The notes below the pieces were generated by a model. It saw only the letters and a program-made list of their open reading frames with translations, searched no databases and was not told where the DNA came from. From Aureimonas ureilytica (GTDB taxonomy: Bacteria; Pseudomonadota; Alphaproteobacteria; Rhizobiales; Rhizobiaceae), in the NCBI RefSeq assembly GCF_001475935.1, contig NZ_LDQA01000020.1:62001-126000 (forward strand): DNA of 64,000 nt. Reading direction: 5' to 3'. Positions 18,129 through 27,620 of the stretch are shown here, piece by piece. Numbering within the stretch: position 1 is the first letter of the stretch; each line of letters opens with the position of its first letter. Both the position numbers and the translations under genes were made by a program.

Positions 18129-18860
18129 CTATCGAGCTGATAAGCCGCGCTCGATCGCGCCCAACGTGCCGTTTCGCGCCACGGGCTCATCGATCGCGCG
18201 CGGCTCCCAGACATGGCGCGCCAGAAAGAAGCGCGTCATGCGGAACCCCTCGATCAGACCGTCGCCGTCCAGCGTCTCGTCCGCGCCGACCAGAAAGCCG
18301 GGCAGCGGTAGGAGCCTGTCCTTCCAGGGCTCACCAGCCTCGCGGCTGACGGCGCGGCCGGATTTCGGCGAGACATAGACGAGATCGTCGCGCCGCCCGG
18401 ATGCGGCGCATTGCTCGAGATCGAGCCCGAACCCCAGATCCTCCAGCAGCATGACCTCGAAGCGCAGCATGAGAGCGCCAGCCAGAAGCGGTGTGCCCAG
18501 ATGCGAGACGATCGTCTGAATGGCGTCATAGAGGCGCGGATGCGGGTCGCGCTCGGGCAAAAGCCGGATATGGGCGGCCAGCAGCTGAATGCCGTGAAGG
18601 CCGATGGCGCTTTCCATGAGATGCGCAGCTCGGAGTTGCACGGGCTCCACCGTCATGAAGCCCAGATGCTCGTCCAGCCGCGCGCGCCATGTCGCCTCGA
18701 CCTGATTGCCCGGCTGGAGAACCGGCTGAAGCTTGCGCGAGCGCCCGCCCCGCACGAGGCCGAGATGCCGGCCGCGATCGCGCGTCATGATCTCCGCAAC
18801 GGCGCTGGTCTCGCCCTGGCGGCGCACGCCGAGCACGATGCCTTCCTCACGCCATTCCAT
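18129..18860 (-). CDS. recO: DNA repair protein RecO
   Basis: RecFOR-pathway mediator that anneals single strands and loads RecA at gaps. The N-terminal OB fold starts EWREEGIVLGVRRQGETSAVAEIMTRD-like, the usual RecO opening. In the C-terminal zinc-region position there is only one cysteine (EQCAASG), so a canonical four-cysteine zinc module is not visible, as in many alphaproteobacterial RecO. Length 243 is normal. It lies downstream of era in the standard rnc-era-recO order, but a perfect 12-bp hairpin separates it from era. Confidence 0.92.
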   Translation of the reverse strand: MEWREEGIVLGVRRQGETSAVAEIMTRDRGRHLGLVRGGRSRKLQPVLQPGNQVEATWRARLDEHLGFMTVEPVQLRAAHLMESAIGLHGIQLLAAHIRLLPERDPHPRLYDAIQTIVSHLGTPLLAGALMLRFEVMLLEDLGFGLDLEQCAASGRRDDLVYVSPKSGRAVSREAGEPWKDRLLPLPGFLVGADETLDGDGLIEGFRMTRFFLARHVWEPRAIDEPVARNGTLGAIERGLSAR

Positions 18861-18881
18861 GGATCAGCCTTCGAATCGAAC

Positions 18882-18910
18882 GAGCCGCGAAACAGGAGGT
18901 TTCGCGGCTC
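18882..18910 (-). terminator. Long perfect hairpin between era and recO
   Basis: GAGCCGCGAAAC (18882-18893) and GTTTCGCGGCTC (18899-18910) form a 12-bp perfect stem with a 5-nt loop, 48 bp after the era stop. On the minus strand it is followed by GTTCGATTCG, not a T run, so it may be a 3'-end-stabilising or attenuating hairpin rather than a full terminator. Confidence 0.55.
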
Positions 18911-18957
18911 GTCATTCGTAGAATTTAAGGTCTTGCGAACCCGGCTTCAACGTCGCG

Positions 18958-19908
18958 TCAGGACGAGTAGTCGAGCCCCATTTCGCGATAGCGCTCGGGA
19001 TCGTCGCCCCAGTTCTCGCGCACTTTGACGAACAGAAAGAGATGCACCTTCTGCTCGGCGGCTTCGGCAATTTCCTTGCGCGCGGCCTGCCCGATCGCCT
19101 TCACCGTCTCGCCCTTGTGGCCGAGCACGATGGCCTTCTGCGAGTCGCGCTCGACATAGATCGTCTGCTCGATGCGAACCGAACCGTCCGGCCGGTTTTC
19201 CCAAAGCTCGGTCTCGACCGTCGAGGCGTAGGGCAGTTCCTGATGCAGGCGCAGGAAAAGCTTTTCGCGTGTGATCTCGGCGGCGAGCTGGCGCAGCGGC
19301 AGATCGGAAATCTGATCCTCGGGATAGTACCAAGGCCCTTCCGGGAGGCGCTGGGCGAGATAGGCCATCAGATCGTCGCAGCCCGAGCCGTTCAGAGCCG
19401 AGATCATGAAGACGCGCTCGAACTCGCCCTTGGCCGAGATTTCCTGCGTCAGGCCCAGAAGCTTCTCGCGCTTGATCTGATCCACTTTGTTCAGAAGCAG
19501 GATCTTCGGCTGCTTGACGTCCTTCAAGCGCTGAAGAATGGCCTCGACCTCTTCGCTGACGCCGCGCTGGGCATCCACGATCGGCAGGACGAGATCGGCA
19601 TCCTTGGCCCCGCCCCAGGCCGTCTTGACCATGGCGCGGTCCAAGCGGCGCTTGGGGCTGAAGACGCCCGGCGTATCCACGAAGACGATCTGCGTGCGGT
19701 CGCGGATCGCAATGCCGCGCACCAGCGCGCGTGTCGTCTGCACCTTGTGCGTGACGATGGAAACCTTGGTGCCGACGAGCTGGTTGACGAGCGTCGACTT
19801 GCCGGCATTGGGCGCGCCGAGAAGCGCCACGAAGCCCGAATGGGTCGGGCCGGTCGCCGTGTCAGTGCCTTCGGTGGCAGGTTGGTCGTTCGGCAGGTCG
19901 TCGGTCAA
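18958..19908 (-). CDS. era: GTPase Era
   Basis: Ribosome-assembly GTPase binding the 3' end of 16S rRNA through a C-terminal KH domain. G1 is GAPNAGKST at residues 31-39, G3 DTPG, G4 NKVD; the KH-domain motif GHKGETVKAIGQAARKEI is near the C-terminus. The product is 316 residues when started at the TTG at 19908, which has a perfect AAGGAG six bases upstream; the ATGs further upstream (to 19989) have no such site. It follows rnc and lepB on the same strand, as in other alphaproteobacteria, with an 81-bp gap to rnc. Confidence 0.93.
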   Translation of the reverse strand: MTDDLPNDQPATEGTDTATGPTHSGFVALLGAPNAGKSTLVNQLVGTKVSIVTHKVQTTRALVRGIAIRDRTQIVFVDTPGVFSPKRRLDRAMVKTAWGGAKDADLVLPIVDAQRGVSEEVEAILQRLKDVKQPKILLLNKVDQIKREKLLGLTQEISAKGEFERVFMISALNGSGCDDLMAYLAQRLPEGPWYYPEDQISDLPLRQLAAEITREKLFLRLHQELPYASTVETELWENRPDGSVRIEQTIYVERDSQKAIVLGHKGETVKAIGQAARKEIAEAAEQKVHLFLFVKVRENWGDDPERYREMGLDYSS

Positions 19909-19989
19909 TAGGATCTCCTTGTTTCGGCCGATGCTTGACGGCCCTTTTAGCATGTCGGACGCTGCTCGGCTTCTGGCCGCAGGCGTCAC

Positions 19990-20715
19990 TTACGATTGGG
20001 TCTTGCCGGGCTCAGACTGCCAGACGCCCTCGCGCAGGAGAATGACCTCCGCCGCGTTTTGTTCGGCGATCCGCTTGGACCGCCCGCGCCCTTCAGCCGG
20101 CTCGTAATTCGGCACGCTCGCGCGCACGGTGAAGACCGGCTCATGATCCGGCCCGCTGCGCTCGATCTGTTCATAGACGGGCGGAACGCCCGCCTGCTTG
20201 TGCGCCCATTCTTGGAGCTCGGTCTTGGGATCTCGCCGGGCTTCGGCGACTTGGCCGAAGCGCTCTTCCCAATGAGTCAGGATGAAGCTGCGCGCGACCT
20301 CCAACCCATGGTCGAGATAGATGGCGGCGATCAGCGCTTCCACGACATCGGCGCGGATATTGCGGTTGCGCCCTGCGGCCGCGCGCTTCAAATCGGCGCC
20401 GTGACGGATGAATTCCGGTAGGCCGAGATCGTCGGCCACGGCCGCGCAGGTCTCCGCGCTCACCAGCGCGTTCAGCCGCAGCGAGAGATCGCCCTCGTCC
20501 GACTGGGGAAAAAGCTGGAACAGCTTCTCGGCGATGGTGAGTCCGAGCACCCGGTCGCCCAGGAACTCCAGCCGCTCGTAGCTCGAACTCGACCCGGATT
20601 TGACGAGGCTGGAATGGGTCAGGGCGCGCTCGAGGCGCGCCCTGTCCTTGAAGGTGATACCGAGGCGCTCCTCGAGCCGGTCGAGCGCGGGGCCGGACCC
20701 TCTCACCCGAGCCAT
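19990..20715 (-). CDS. rnc: Ribonuclease III
   Basis: Double-strand-specific endoribonuclease for rRNA and mRNA processing. The catalytic signature ERLEFLGDRVLGL is at residues 47-59, a second acidic cluster is in ADVVEALIAAIYLD, and the last third is a double-stranded RNA-binding domain (KTELQEWAHKQAG to the C-terminus). Length 241 is typical. The start overlaps the end of lepB by 13 bp, so translation is coupled. The downstream neighbour is era. Confidence 0.95.
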   Translation of the reverse strand: MARVRGSGPALDRLEERLGITFKDRARLERALTHSSLVKSGSSSSYERLEFLGDRVLGLTIAEKLFQLFPQSDEGDLSLRLNALVSAETCAAVADDLGLPEFIRHGADLKRAAAGRNRNIRADVVEALIAAIYLDHGLEVARSFILTHWEERFGQVAEARRDPKTELQEWAHKQAGVPPVYEQIERSGPDHEPVFTVRASVPNYEPAEGRGRSKRIAEQNAAEVILLREGVWQSEPGKTQS

Positions 20716-21440
20716 GTGAGAATCCGGCTCGGCCGCAGGCTTGTCGGCCAGCGCCAGAATTCCAGCGGCGAGGCGTCATTCTCCATCGAGAAGAAGATGA
20801 CCTGCGCCTTGCCGACGAAATTCTCGAAGGGCACGTAGCCGACGTCGAAGCGGCTATCGAGCGAGTTGTCCCTGTTGTCGCCCATCATGAAATAATGATC
20901 GGGAGGCACGAGGAATTCACGCGTGTTGTCGCCGATGGAATCGGGATCGGCGTCGAGGGTCAGATAGGTCACGCCGTTCGGCAGCGTCTCGCGGAACTGC
21001 GGAATCTGCGTGCCGCCGCTGGTGACGAAGAAGCCGGCCGGGTCTTTCGGAACCGCCTGACCGTTCAGATACAGAACGCCGTCGCGCATCTGTACGCGGT
21101 CACCGGGAAGGCCGATCAGACGCTTGATATAGTCGGTCTGCGGCTCGCTCGGCTTGCGGAACACCACGACATCGCCGCGATGCGGATCGGAGGCGAGAAT
21201 GCGCCCTTCGAACAGATCCGGCGAGAAGGGCAGCGAAAATTTCGAGAAGCCGTAGCTCCATTTGGAAACGAAGAGATAGTCGCCGATCAGAAGCGTCGGC
21301 ATCATCGAGCCCGACGGGATCGAGAAGGGCTGAAACAGGACGGTGCGGATGACGAGCGCCAGAAGAAGCGCCTGGACGATGACCTTGATCGTCTCGCCCC
21401 AACCTTCCTTCTTCTTCTTGCCAACGGTCCGGTCGACCAT
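20703..21440 (-). CDS. lepB: Signal peptidase I
   Basis: Inner-membrane serine protease that removes signal peptides on the periplasmic side. One N-terminal transmembrane helix spans about residues 16-36. The catalytic Ser45 is in SGSMMPTL and Lys106 is in DYIKRLIGLPGD, followed by the conserved GDNRDNSLDSR box. The ATG at 21440 gives 245 residues; an upstream in-frame start at 21479 is less plausible because the basic cytoplasmic stretch VDRTVGKKKKEG already forms a good N-terminus. The 3' end overlaps rnc by 13 bp. Confidence 0.95.
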   Translation of the reverse strand: MVDRTVGKKKKEGWGETIKVIVQALLLALVIRTVLFQPFSIPSGSMMPTLLIGDYLFVSKWSYGFSKFSLPFSPDLFEGRILASDPHRGDVVVFRKPSEPQTDYIKRLIGLPGDRVQMRDGVLYLNGQAVPKDPAGFFVTSGGTQIPQFRETLPNGVTYLTLDADPDSIGDNTREFLVPPDHYFMMGDNRDNSLDSRFDVGYVPFENFVGKAQVIFFSMENDASPLEFWRWPTSLRPSRILTWLG

Positions 21441-21598
21441 GCGGAGTCCTTCCTGTTCGCCGCCCTGCCCGCGCGCCATCGGCTCGTGCCGGATGGTCTC
21501 ATGCGGGAAAGGGATTCGGCCGCGGCCCCTCTCGAGGCCGCCCTATGCAACGGGCTCTGTAAAGCCTCGCCGGCCCACAGGCAATCGTTAGAGAAGCG

Positions 21599-22006
21599 TT
21601 AAGCGCACTCTTGCGGCAGTGCTTCGATGATGACGAAAGCCTGCGCGAGCGGAAAATCGTCCGTGATCGTCACATGGATCACGGGCCGATGGCCGGCCGG
21701 CATCAAGGCCGCCAGACGCTCGGCCGCCCCTTGCGTCAACGCCATGGTCGGCTTGCCGCCCGGCAGGTTGACGACGCCCATGTCACGCCAGAAGACGCCT
21801 TGCGACAAGCCGGTTCCCAGCGCCTTGGCGCAGGCTTCCTTGGCGGCGAAGCGCTTGGCGTAGGAGGCCGCGCGCTGAGCCCGGCGTTCGGATTTGGCCT
21901 GTTCGATCGGCGTGAAGACACGGGCGATGAAACGCTCGCCGTGCCGCTCCAGCGTTTTCTCGATGCGCCGGATATCGATCAGGTCGCTGCCGATTCCCAC
22001 GATCAT
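21599..22006 (-). CDS. acpS: Holo-[acyl-carrier-protein] synthase
   Basis: Transfers 4'-phosphopantetheine from CoA to apo-ACP, activating fatty-acid synthesis. The magnesium-binding Asp8 in IGSDLIDI and Glu in [13 protein letters not shown] mark the AcpS active site. It is 135 residues. The start ATG shares a base with the stop of the upstream DUF2062 gene (TGATG). It precedes lepB-rnc-era, a common alphaproteobacterial order. Confidence 0.95.
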   Translation of the reverse strand: MIVGIGSDLIDIRRIEKTLERHGERFIARVFTPIEQAKSERRAQRAASYAKRFAAKEACAKALGTGLSQGVFWRDMGVVNLPGGKPTMALTQGAAERLAALMPAGHRPVIHVTITDDFPLAQAFVIIEALPQECA

Positions 22007-22602
22007 CAGGCGGCATCCTGCCGAATGGACGTCATCATGGCGGGACGCGGGCGCGCGGCGGCCTTTTCCTGAGCACGCCTGGCGCGGGCGGCCTGAAACG
22101 AACTCGCGCCCCAGCGAACCAGGACATAACTCACCAAGCCGAAGCCGAGCCCAAGCGGCACCGAGCCGACCAGCATGGGCTTGAGATAGGGCTCCCAGAT
22201 GGCGGAAATGTTGAACTGCGCCAAGGCCGCCTGCAAACCGGGAGGCGCCTCACCGTTCGGCACCTCGGCCCGCAGCACCCAGCGCCCGACCTCGTAGGTG
22301 GAGGCCCAGATGAAGGGAAAGGTCAGCGGATTGCCGGCAAGGCACCCGAGCGCGGCGGCCGCCATGTTGCCGGCGATGCAATAGGCAAGGGCGAAGGCGA
22401 GCAGGAAGTGAAACCCGATAAGGGGCGTGAAGGTCGCGAAGACGCCCGCCGCAACACCCGCCGCGATGGCATGGGGCGTGGCGCGCAGGCGCAGAACGCG
22501 CTTCTGCATGTAGCGCAGCGAACGGCGCCAGGAGCGGCGCGGCCACAGGGCCGAGCGCACGCGCTGCAATCGAGTTTCTGGCTGGCGCCGCCGAAACAGC
22601 AT
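22006..22602 (-). CDS. DUF2062 inner-membrane protein
   Basis: A 198-residue membrane protein of unknown function with the DUF2062 layout: a very basic N-terminus ([21 protein letters not shown]), then hydrophobic segments around [26 protein letters not shown] and [22 protein letters not shown], and a last helix near residues 145-170 followed by a basic tail. GxFxxFxPxxGxH and GNPxTxP are the family signatures. It sits immediately upstream of acpS with a 1-bp overlap, suggesting co-expression with envelope or lipid genes. Confidence 0.88.
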   Translation of the reverse strand: MLFRRRQPETRLQRVRSALWPRRSWRRSLRYMQKRVLRLRATPHAIAAGVAAGVFATFTPLIGFHFLLAFALAYCIAGNMAAAALGCLAGNPLTFPFIWASTYEVGRWVLRAEVPNGEAPPGLQAALAQFNISAIWEPYLKPMLVGSVPLGLGFGLVSYVLVRWGASSFQAARARRAQEKAAARPRPAMMTSIRQDAA

Positions 22603-22629
22603 CGGAATCCTAAACGTTCAGAGGAAGCG

Positions 22630-23208
22630 TCACAACGACCGGCTACCCGGCTTGATCGGCGCAATTGCGGCAAGCTCCGGCGGCAGATCGTCGGGATGAT
22701 AGGCCGGAACCTCATATTGAGCGAGGGAAATCAGGGGGATGCCGATATCGGCCTTGCCTGCCGAACGGTCCACCACGCAGCCGGCCGCCAGAACCTCGCC
22801 ACCCAGATCGCGCAGGCAGGTGATCGTTTCACGGATCGACAGGCCCGTGGTCACGATGTCTTCCACGATCACGACCCGCGCGCCTGCGGGAATTTCGAAG
22901 CGGCGCAGGCGGAACGCGCCGTTCTCACGCTCCACATAGATCGACGGAGCGCCCAGATGCCGAGAGGTCTCATAGGCCGGGATAAGGCCGCCGACCGCCG
23001 GGCCGACGATATAGTCGATCTCGCCATCCACGCTGGCGCGCAGCTTCTCGGCCAGCGCCTTACAAAGGGTCTCGGTGTAGTGCGGGTGCATGAAGACCCG
23101 CGCCTTCTGCAGGAAGATCGGGCTGCGCAGGCCCGATGTCAGAATGAAGTGCCCTTCCAGAAAGGCACCCGCCTTGCGGAAAATGTCGATGACGTCGTTC
23201 GTGTCCAT
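22630..23208 (-). CDS. pyrE: Orotate phosphoribosyltransferase
   Basis: Adds the PRPP ribosyl group to orotate in pyrimidine synthesis. The PRPP-binding motif [13 protein letters not shown] lies near residue 115-127 and the product is 192 residues, beginning with [21 protein letters not shown]. The ATG at 23208 is chosen since the longer reading frame only reads non-conserved sequence between rsh and pyrE. It follows rsh with a 35-bp gap, as is common in rhizobia. Confidence 0.95.
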   Translation of the reverse strand: MDTNDVIDIFRKAGAFLEGHFILTSGLRSPIFLQKARVFMHPHYTETLCKALAEKLRASVDGEIDYIVGPAVGGLIPAYETSRHLGAPSIYVERENGAFRLRRFEIPAGARVVIVEDIVTTGLSIRETITCLRDLGGEVLAAGCVVDRSAGKADIGIPLISLAQYEVPAYHPDDLPPELAAIAPIKPGSRSL

Positions 23209-23243
23209 ATAACCCGGCCTGCCCCAGCGATTCCCTGCCGGGT

Positions 23244-25421
23244 TCAGCCGTTCACACGAACCACGTCGGTCACGCAAGCCTTTCCGCGCAACTGATTGAT
23301 CGTTCGGGTCAGATGCTGGAGATCCCAGACCTCCAGATCCATCACCATGCTGGACACGTCGGGCGCGATCGCCGTCAGCGAGAGGCTGTGAATATTGGCG
23401 TCGTTGAGGGCGATCGTCTCGGCGATTTCGGCGAGCGCCCCCGGCTCGTTCAAGGCGCAAAGCTTGATGCGCGCGGGATAGCGCTGCGTCATCTGAGCGT
23501 CCAAATCCCAGCGCGCGTCGATCCAGCGATCGGGTACGTCGTCATAGGCCGTCAGCGCGGAAGACTGGATCGGGAAGATCGTGATCCCCTGCCCCGGCTC
23601 CAGAATACCGATGATGCGATCGCCCGGCACCGCCCCGTCCGGGTTGAAGCGCACCGGCAGGTCGCCATGCGTGAAGCCGTTGGAGCCACCTTCCAGATGG
23701 TTCGGCAGACGGAACACCATGCCGGTGCCCGACTTCAATGTGAACCAGCCGTCGCCATCCGGCTTGGCGGAGGTCTTCGTGACTCGCGTGTCCTGAAAAT
23801 CCGGATGGACGGCGCGGAACACGTCGTTGGACGCCAACTCGCCGCGCCCGACGGCGGCCAGAGCATCCTCGACATCGCGATGCCCGACCTTGGACAAATA
23901 GGGTTTCAGCCCGTCGCGCGTGAAGGTCTTGCCCGCGCGCTGGAAGGTGCGCTCCAGGATCTGCTGACCCAAGCCGCAATATTGCTTACGGATGGCTAGG
24001 CGCGTCGCGCGCCGGATCGCGGCCTTGGCCTTGCCGGTTACCGCCACCGTTTCCCAAGCCGGGGGCGGTGTCGCGGCCTTGGAACGGATGATCTCGACTT
24101 CGTCGCCATTGGTGAGTTCGGTGACGACCGGCATGATGCGCCCGTCGATCTTGCAGCCGACGCAGGTGTCGCCAACGTCGGTATGAACGGCATAGGCGAA
24201 GTCGATCGGCGTCGCGCCACGCGGCAGAGCGATGAGGCGGCCTTTCGGCGTGAAGCAAAAGACCTGATCCTGAAACAGCTCCAGCCGCGTGTTCTCGAGA
24301 AACTCTTCCGGCTGATCGCCTTCGGCCAGCATCTCGACGGTGCGGCGCAGCCAGGCATAGGCCGAGGATTCGGTGGAAAGCGCGTGCTCGCCATCCTTGT
24401 AAAGTTCATGCGCCGCGATGCCGTATTCGGCGATGTGGTGCATGGCCTGCGTGCGGATCTGAAGCTCGACGCGCTGGCGCGAAGGGCCGACGATCGTCGT
24501 GTGGATCGAGCGATAGTCGTTCTGCTTCGGGATCGAGATGTAGTCCTTGAAGCGGCCGGGTACGAGCGGCCACGTCCGGTGGACGATACCGAGCGTGCGG
24601 TAGCAATCCTCTTCCGTGCCGACGAGAACGCGGAAGCCAAAAATATCGGAAAGCTGCTCCAGCGAAAGCGCCTTGCGCTGCATCTTGGAGAAGACCGAAT
24701 AGGGCTTCTTCTGCCGACCGGAGACCTGCGCCTCGATCCCGTTTTCCTTCAGCTTCTCGGTCAGCGTGCGCTCGATCTCGTTGATCGTCAGCGCGTGGCG
24801 ATCCATGAGTTCGGCGAGCCGGGTCGAGATGGTCTCGAAAGCCTCCGGGTTGAGATGCTTGAAGGAGAGCGTTTCCAGCTCCTCGCGCATGTCCTGCATT
24901 CCCATGCGCCCGGCGAGCGGGGCATAGATATCCATCGTCTCCTGGGCGATGCGGGCGCGCTTCTCGATCTTCATGTGATGAAGCGTGCGCATATTGTGCA
25001 GGCGATCGGCGAGCTTCACCAGAAGCACGCGGATATCGTCGGCGATGGCGAGCAGAAGCTTGCGCAGGTTCTCGGCCTGAGCGGCCTTTTTCGACACGAG
25101 GTCGAGCCGCTTCAGCTTGGTGAGCCCTTCCACCAGCTGGCCGATCTTGGCGCCGAAGAGCTGGTCGATCTCCTTGCGGGTGGCGTCCGTGTCTTCGATC
25201 GTGTCGTGCAGAAGGGCGACGGCGATGGTCGCTTCGTCGAGATGCAGCTTTGTGAGGATTGCGGCCACTTCCAGCGGATGCGAGAAGTAGGGATCGCCGT
25301 TCACGCGCATCTGTGCACCATGCTTCTGCATGGCATAGACATAGGCCCTGTTCAGAAGAGCCTCGTCGAGGTTTGGCTTGTAGGCCGCCACGCGCTCGAC
25401 AAGCTCATACTGACGCATCAT
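23244..25421 (-). CDS. rsh: Bifunctional (p)ppGpp synthetase/hydrolase RSH
   Basis: Stringent-response enzyme that makes and degrades (p)ppGpp. In order it has an N-terminal HD hydrolase domain ([12 protein letters not shown] and [12 protein letters not shown] intact), the synthetase domain around residues 240-370, a TGS domain ([27 protein letters not shown] region) and a C-terminal ACT domain. The intact HD motif makes it likely bifunctional, as expected for a single-RSH alphaproteobacterium. It is 725 residues from the first of two adjacent ATGs, MMRQYEL being the usual rhizobial start. A terminator separates it from rpoZ. Confidence 0.95.
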   Translation of the reverse strand: MMRQYELVERVAAYKPNLDEALLNRAYVYAMQKHGAQMRVNGDPYFSHPLEVAAILTKLHLDEATIAVALLHDTIEDTDATRKEIDQLFGAKIGQLVEGLTKLKRLDLVSKKAAQAENLRKLLLAIADDIRVLLVKLADRLHNMRTLHHMKIEKRARIAQETMDIYAPLAGRMGMQDMREELETLSFKHLNPEAFETISTRLAELMDRHALTINEIERTLTEKLKENGIEAQVSGRQKKPYSVFSKMQRKALSLEQLSDIFGFRVLVGTEEDCYRTLGIVHRTWPLVPGRFKDYISIPKQNDYRSIHTTIVGPSRQRVELQIRTQAMHHIAEYGIAAHELYKDGEHALSTESSAYAWLRRTVEMLAEGDQPEEFLENTRLELFQDQVFCFTPKGRLIALPRGATPIDFAYAVHTDVGDTCVGCKIDGRIMPVVTELTNGDEVEIIRSKAATPPPAWETVAVTGKAKAAIRRATRLAIRKQYCGLGQQILERTFQRAGKTFTRDGLKPYLSKVGHRDVEDALAAVGRGELASNDVFRAVHPDFQDTRVTKTSAKPDGDGWFTLKSGTGMVFRLPNHLEGGSNGFTHGDLPVRFNPDGAVPGDRIIGILEPGQGITIFPIQSSALTAYDDVPDRWIDARWDLDAQMTQRYPARIKLCALNEPGALAEIAETIALNDANIHSLSLTAIAPDVSSMVMDLEVWDLQHLTRTINQLRGKACVTDVVRVNG

Positions 25422-25448
25422 GACCGGACGCCGTCTCCATCTGAACCG

Positions 25449-25482
25449 AAAAGGGGGCGCCGACCCTGAAGTCGGCACCCCC
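25449..25482 (-). terminator. Terminator between rpoZ and rsh
   Basis: GGGGGCGCCGA (25453-25463) pairs with TCGGCACCCCC (25472-25482), one C-A mismatch, 8-nt loop; on the minus strand it is followed by TTTT. It should end or attenuate rpoZ transcription before rsh. Confidence 0.75.
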
Positions 25483-25533
25483 TCTATATAGGTTGCATTG
25501 CGAAAGCCGAGAAAGGCCCAATCGCGTCGCAGA

Positions 25534-25941
25534 TTAGAAATCTTCGTTCTTTTCCGGCGGGATGAGGCCTTCGATGCCGGCGAGAAGCTCGTCTTCCGAC
25601 ATGCGGTCGAAGGCGACATTGTCGTCGTCGTCCTCGGACGCGGTGATGACGCCTTCGCTCGGGCCTTCGAGCAGGGCGCTCGAGGTCGGCGCGGCGGGCT
25701 CGGGCTCGTCCACCTCGACATGCTTCTGCAGCGAGTGGATAAGGTCTTCCTTCAGATCGTCGGGCGAAAGCGTTTCGTCCGCAATCTCGCGCAGCGCGAC
25801 AACCGGGTTCTTATCGTTGTCGCGATCGACCGTGATCGGCTGGCCCTGGGCGATCTGGCGCGCACGGTGGCTGGCGAGCAGGACGAGCTCAAAACGATTC
25901 TCGACCTTATCGACGCAATCTTCTACGGTGACGCGGGCCAT
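25534..25941 (-). CDS. rpoZ: RNA polymerase omega subunit
   Basis: Small subunit assisting assembly of RNA polymerase by holding beta-prime. The conserved N-terminal half ([29 protein letters not shown]) is followed by a long acidic tail with DEPEPAAP and a run of Asp residues (SEDDDDN) that is typical of alphaproteobacterial omega. It is 135 residues from the ATG at 25941. It is divergent from the NYN-domain gene. Confidence 0.95.
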   Translation of the reverse strand: MARVTVEDCVDKVENRFELVLLASHRARQIAQGQPITVDRDNDKNPVVALREIADETLSPDDLKEDLIHSLQKHVEVDEPEPAAPTSSALLEGPSEGVITASEDDDDNVAFDRMSEDELLAGIEGLIPPEKNEDF

Positions 25942-26169
25942 GGCCTGTCTCCTCGGGAACGGGGGCAAGAAGCTGAACCGCCCGTGTAGTCCCTTGACAA
26001 ATGAATCTCAAGGGGCAGCCATCTTTTTATGGCATTCGCATTATATTGTGCCCCATTGGCGCCATACGACTTCCGCCCTATTTTGCGTCGTATATAACGC
26101 CTTCGTGTCCCGTCCGCGGAACGGGTTTCAGGCTCCTTCGCTTCCCATCGCATTTCCGAAAGCCCCTCC

Positions 26170-26766
26170 ATGTTCGATCCCCGCGAAAAGATCGCCCTCT
26201 TCATTGATGGAGCCAATCTCTACGCCACGTCCCGCGCGCTGGGATTCGACATCGACTACAAGAAGCTGCTGACGGCCTTCCAGAAACGCGGCTATCTTCT
26301 GCGGGCCTATTACTACACGGCGATGATCGAGGATCAGGAATACTCTTCCATCCGCCCCTTGATCGACTGGTTGGACTATAACGGTTACACCGTCGTCACC
26401 AAGCCGGCCAAGGAATTCACGGATGCCATGGGCCGGCGCAAGATCAAGGGCAATATGGACATCGAACTGGCGGTCGATGCCATGGAGCTGGCCGAGACGG
26501 TGGATCATTTCGTGCTCTTCTCGGGCGACGGCGATTTCCGCTCGCTGGTCGAGGCGCTGCAGCGCAAGGGGCGCAAGGTCTCGGTCGTCTCCACCTTGTC
26601 TTCGCAGACGCCGATGATCGCGGACGATCTGCGCCGGCAGGCCGATCATTTCATCGACCTGCGCTCGCTTCAGACCGAGATCGGGCGCAATCCGGCCGAG
26701 CGCGAGGCCCGGCTGGCCCGCCGGCTGGAAGCGGACGAGACGCTGCCCGTCGAAGACAACGATTGA
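26170..26766 (+). CDS. NYN-domain (LabA/DUF88) ribonuclease-like protein
   Basis: PIN-like nuclease-fold protein of 198 residues. Conserved acidic residues of the NYN active site are visible in ALFIDGANLY (Asp13, Asn16), KGNMDIELAVDAM and LFSGDGDFRSLVE. LabA-like members are thought to be RNases but targets in rhizobia are unknown. The C-terminal 30 residues are charged. Its TGA overlaps the presumed TTG start of the uracil-DNA glycosylase gene, so the two are co-translated. It is divergent from rpoZ with 228 bp between. Confidence 0.88.
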   Translation: MFDPREKIALFIDGANLYATSRALGFDIDYKKLLTAFQKRGYLLRAYYYTAMIEDQEYSSIRPLIDWLDYNGYTVVTKPAKEFTDAMGRRKIKGNMDIELAVDAMELAETVDHFVLFSGDGDFRSLVEALQRKGRKVSVVSTLSSQTPMIADDLRRQADHFIDLRSLQTEIGRNPAEREARLARRLEADETLPVEDND

Positions 26767-27455
26767 TCACGGGCGGTTTTCTCCTCGTGCATCCGACAGA
26801 ACCCGACCAGGCCGCCCCGCCGTACGACTGCCCGATCTGTTCGCGCCTTGCGGCCTTTCGGCAGGAATGGCGCGAGCGCGAGCCGAGTTGGCACAACGGC
26901 CCCGTTCGCTCCTTCCTGCCACCAGAAGGCCAGGACAGCGTTCGGCTTCTCGTGGTGGGCCTCGCGCCGGGCGTGCGAGGGGCGAACCGCACGGGCCGGC
27001 CGTTCACGGGCGATTATGCCGGCGATCTTCTCTATGCCACGCTGAAGCGCTTCGGTTTCGCATCGGGCGAGTTCGAAGCGCGCCCCGATGACAGTCTGCG
27101 GCTCGTGGGCGCGGCGATCACCAATGCCGTGCGTTGCGTGCCGCCCGAAAACAAGCCGAACGGCCAGGAAATCAACGATTGCCGGCGCTTTCTCGTGCCG
27201 ACGATCGAAAGCTTCCCGCGTCTCTCCGCGATCGTGACGCTGGGCCGCATCGCGCATGACTCGACCCTTCGCGCGCTGGGCGCGAAACCGAAGGACGCAC
27301 CCTTCAGCCATGGCGGCGCGCACGAGGTCTCCGGCCGCTTCGTCGTGTCGAGCTATCATTGCTCACGCTACAACACCAATACAGGTCGGCTGACGGAAGC
27401 CATGTTCGCGGACGTCTTCGAGACCGTCGCCCGGCATCTCGGCCAGGATAGCTGA
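26763..27455 (+). CDS. Family 5 (UDGb-type) uracil-DNA glycosylase with iron-sulfur cluster
   Basis: Base-excision repair enzyme removing uracil and related deaminated bases. Four cysteines for a [4Fe-4S] cluster are at Cys23, Cys26, Cys125 and Cys140. Active-site motif A is GLAPGVRGANRTGR (66-79), where the position of the usual catalytic Asp/Asn is Gly, as in family 5; motif B is SSYHCSRYNTNTGR near the C-terminus. It is 230 residues from the TTG at 26763, which overlaps the NYN stop (TTGA); a GTG at 26787 is an alternative start. Confidence 0.88.
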   Translation: MITGGFLLVHPTEPDQAAPPYDCPICSRLAAFRQEWREREPSWHNGPVRSFLPPEGQDSVRLLVVGLAPGVRGANRTGRPFTGDYAGDLLYATLKRFGFASGEFEARPDDSLRLVGAAITNAVRCVPPENKPNGQEINDCRRFLVPTIESFPRLSAIVTLGRIAHDSTLRALGAKPKDAPFSHGGAHEVSGRFVVSSYHCSRYNTNTGRLTEAMFADVFETVARHLGQDS

Positions 27456-27620
27456 GCCCTAAGACCCGGGGACAGAACCCTGCGGCGGAGAGCCGGCAAG
27501 GGATTTTCGTTCCCGGCGAGGCGCCGAGCGAAGACGATGCAGCGCATCGGCGAGCATCGGCAACGATGATCGGGGACGGAAAGACCCGGCGGATCGACCC
27601 GAAGGGTTTTGGTCCTGGCT
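27456..27620. other. 165-bp intergenic region with several possible hairpins
   Basis: Between the convergent glycosylase and peroxiredoxin genes. It contains several stem candidates, such as GATGC/GCATC around 27536-27547 and ACCCGAAGGGT followed by TTT at 27597-27610, which could terminate plus-strand transcription. It is long for a convergent gap. I could not match it to tmRNA, 6S, SRP or RNase P RNA. Confidence 0.4.

Noticed and set aside
27456-27620. Possible tmRNA, 6S, SRP or RNase P RNA near smpB
   Set aside because: I could not recognise their diagnostic sequences, including a tmRNA tag frame; left as unassigned structured sequence.
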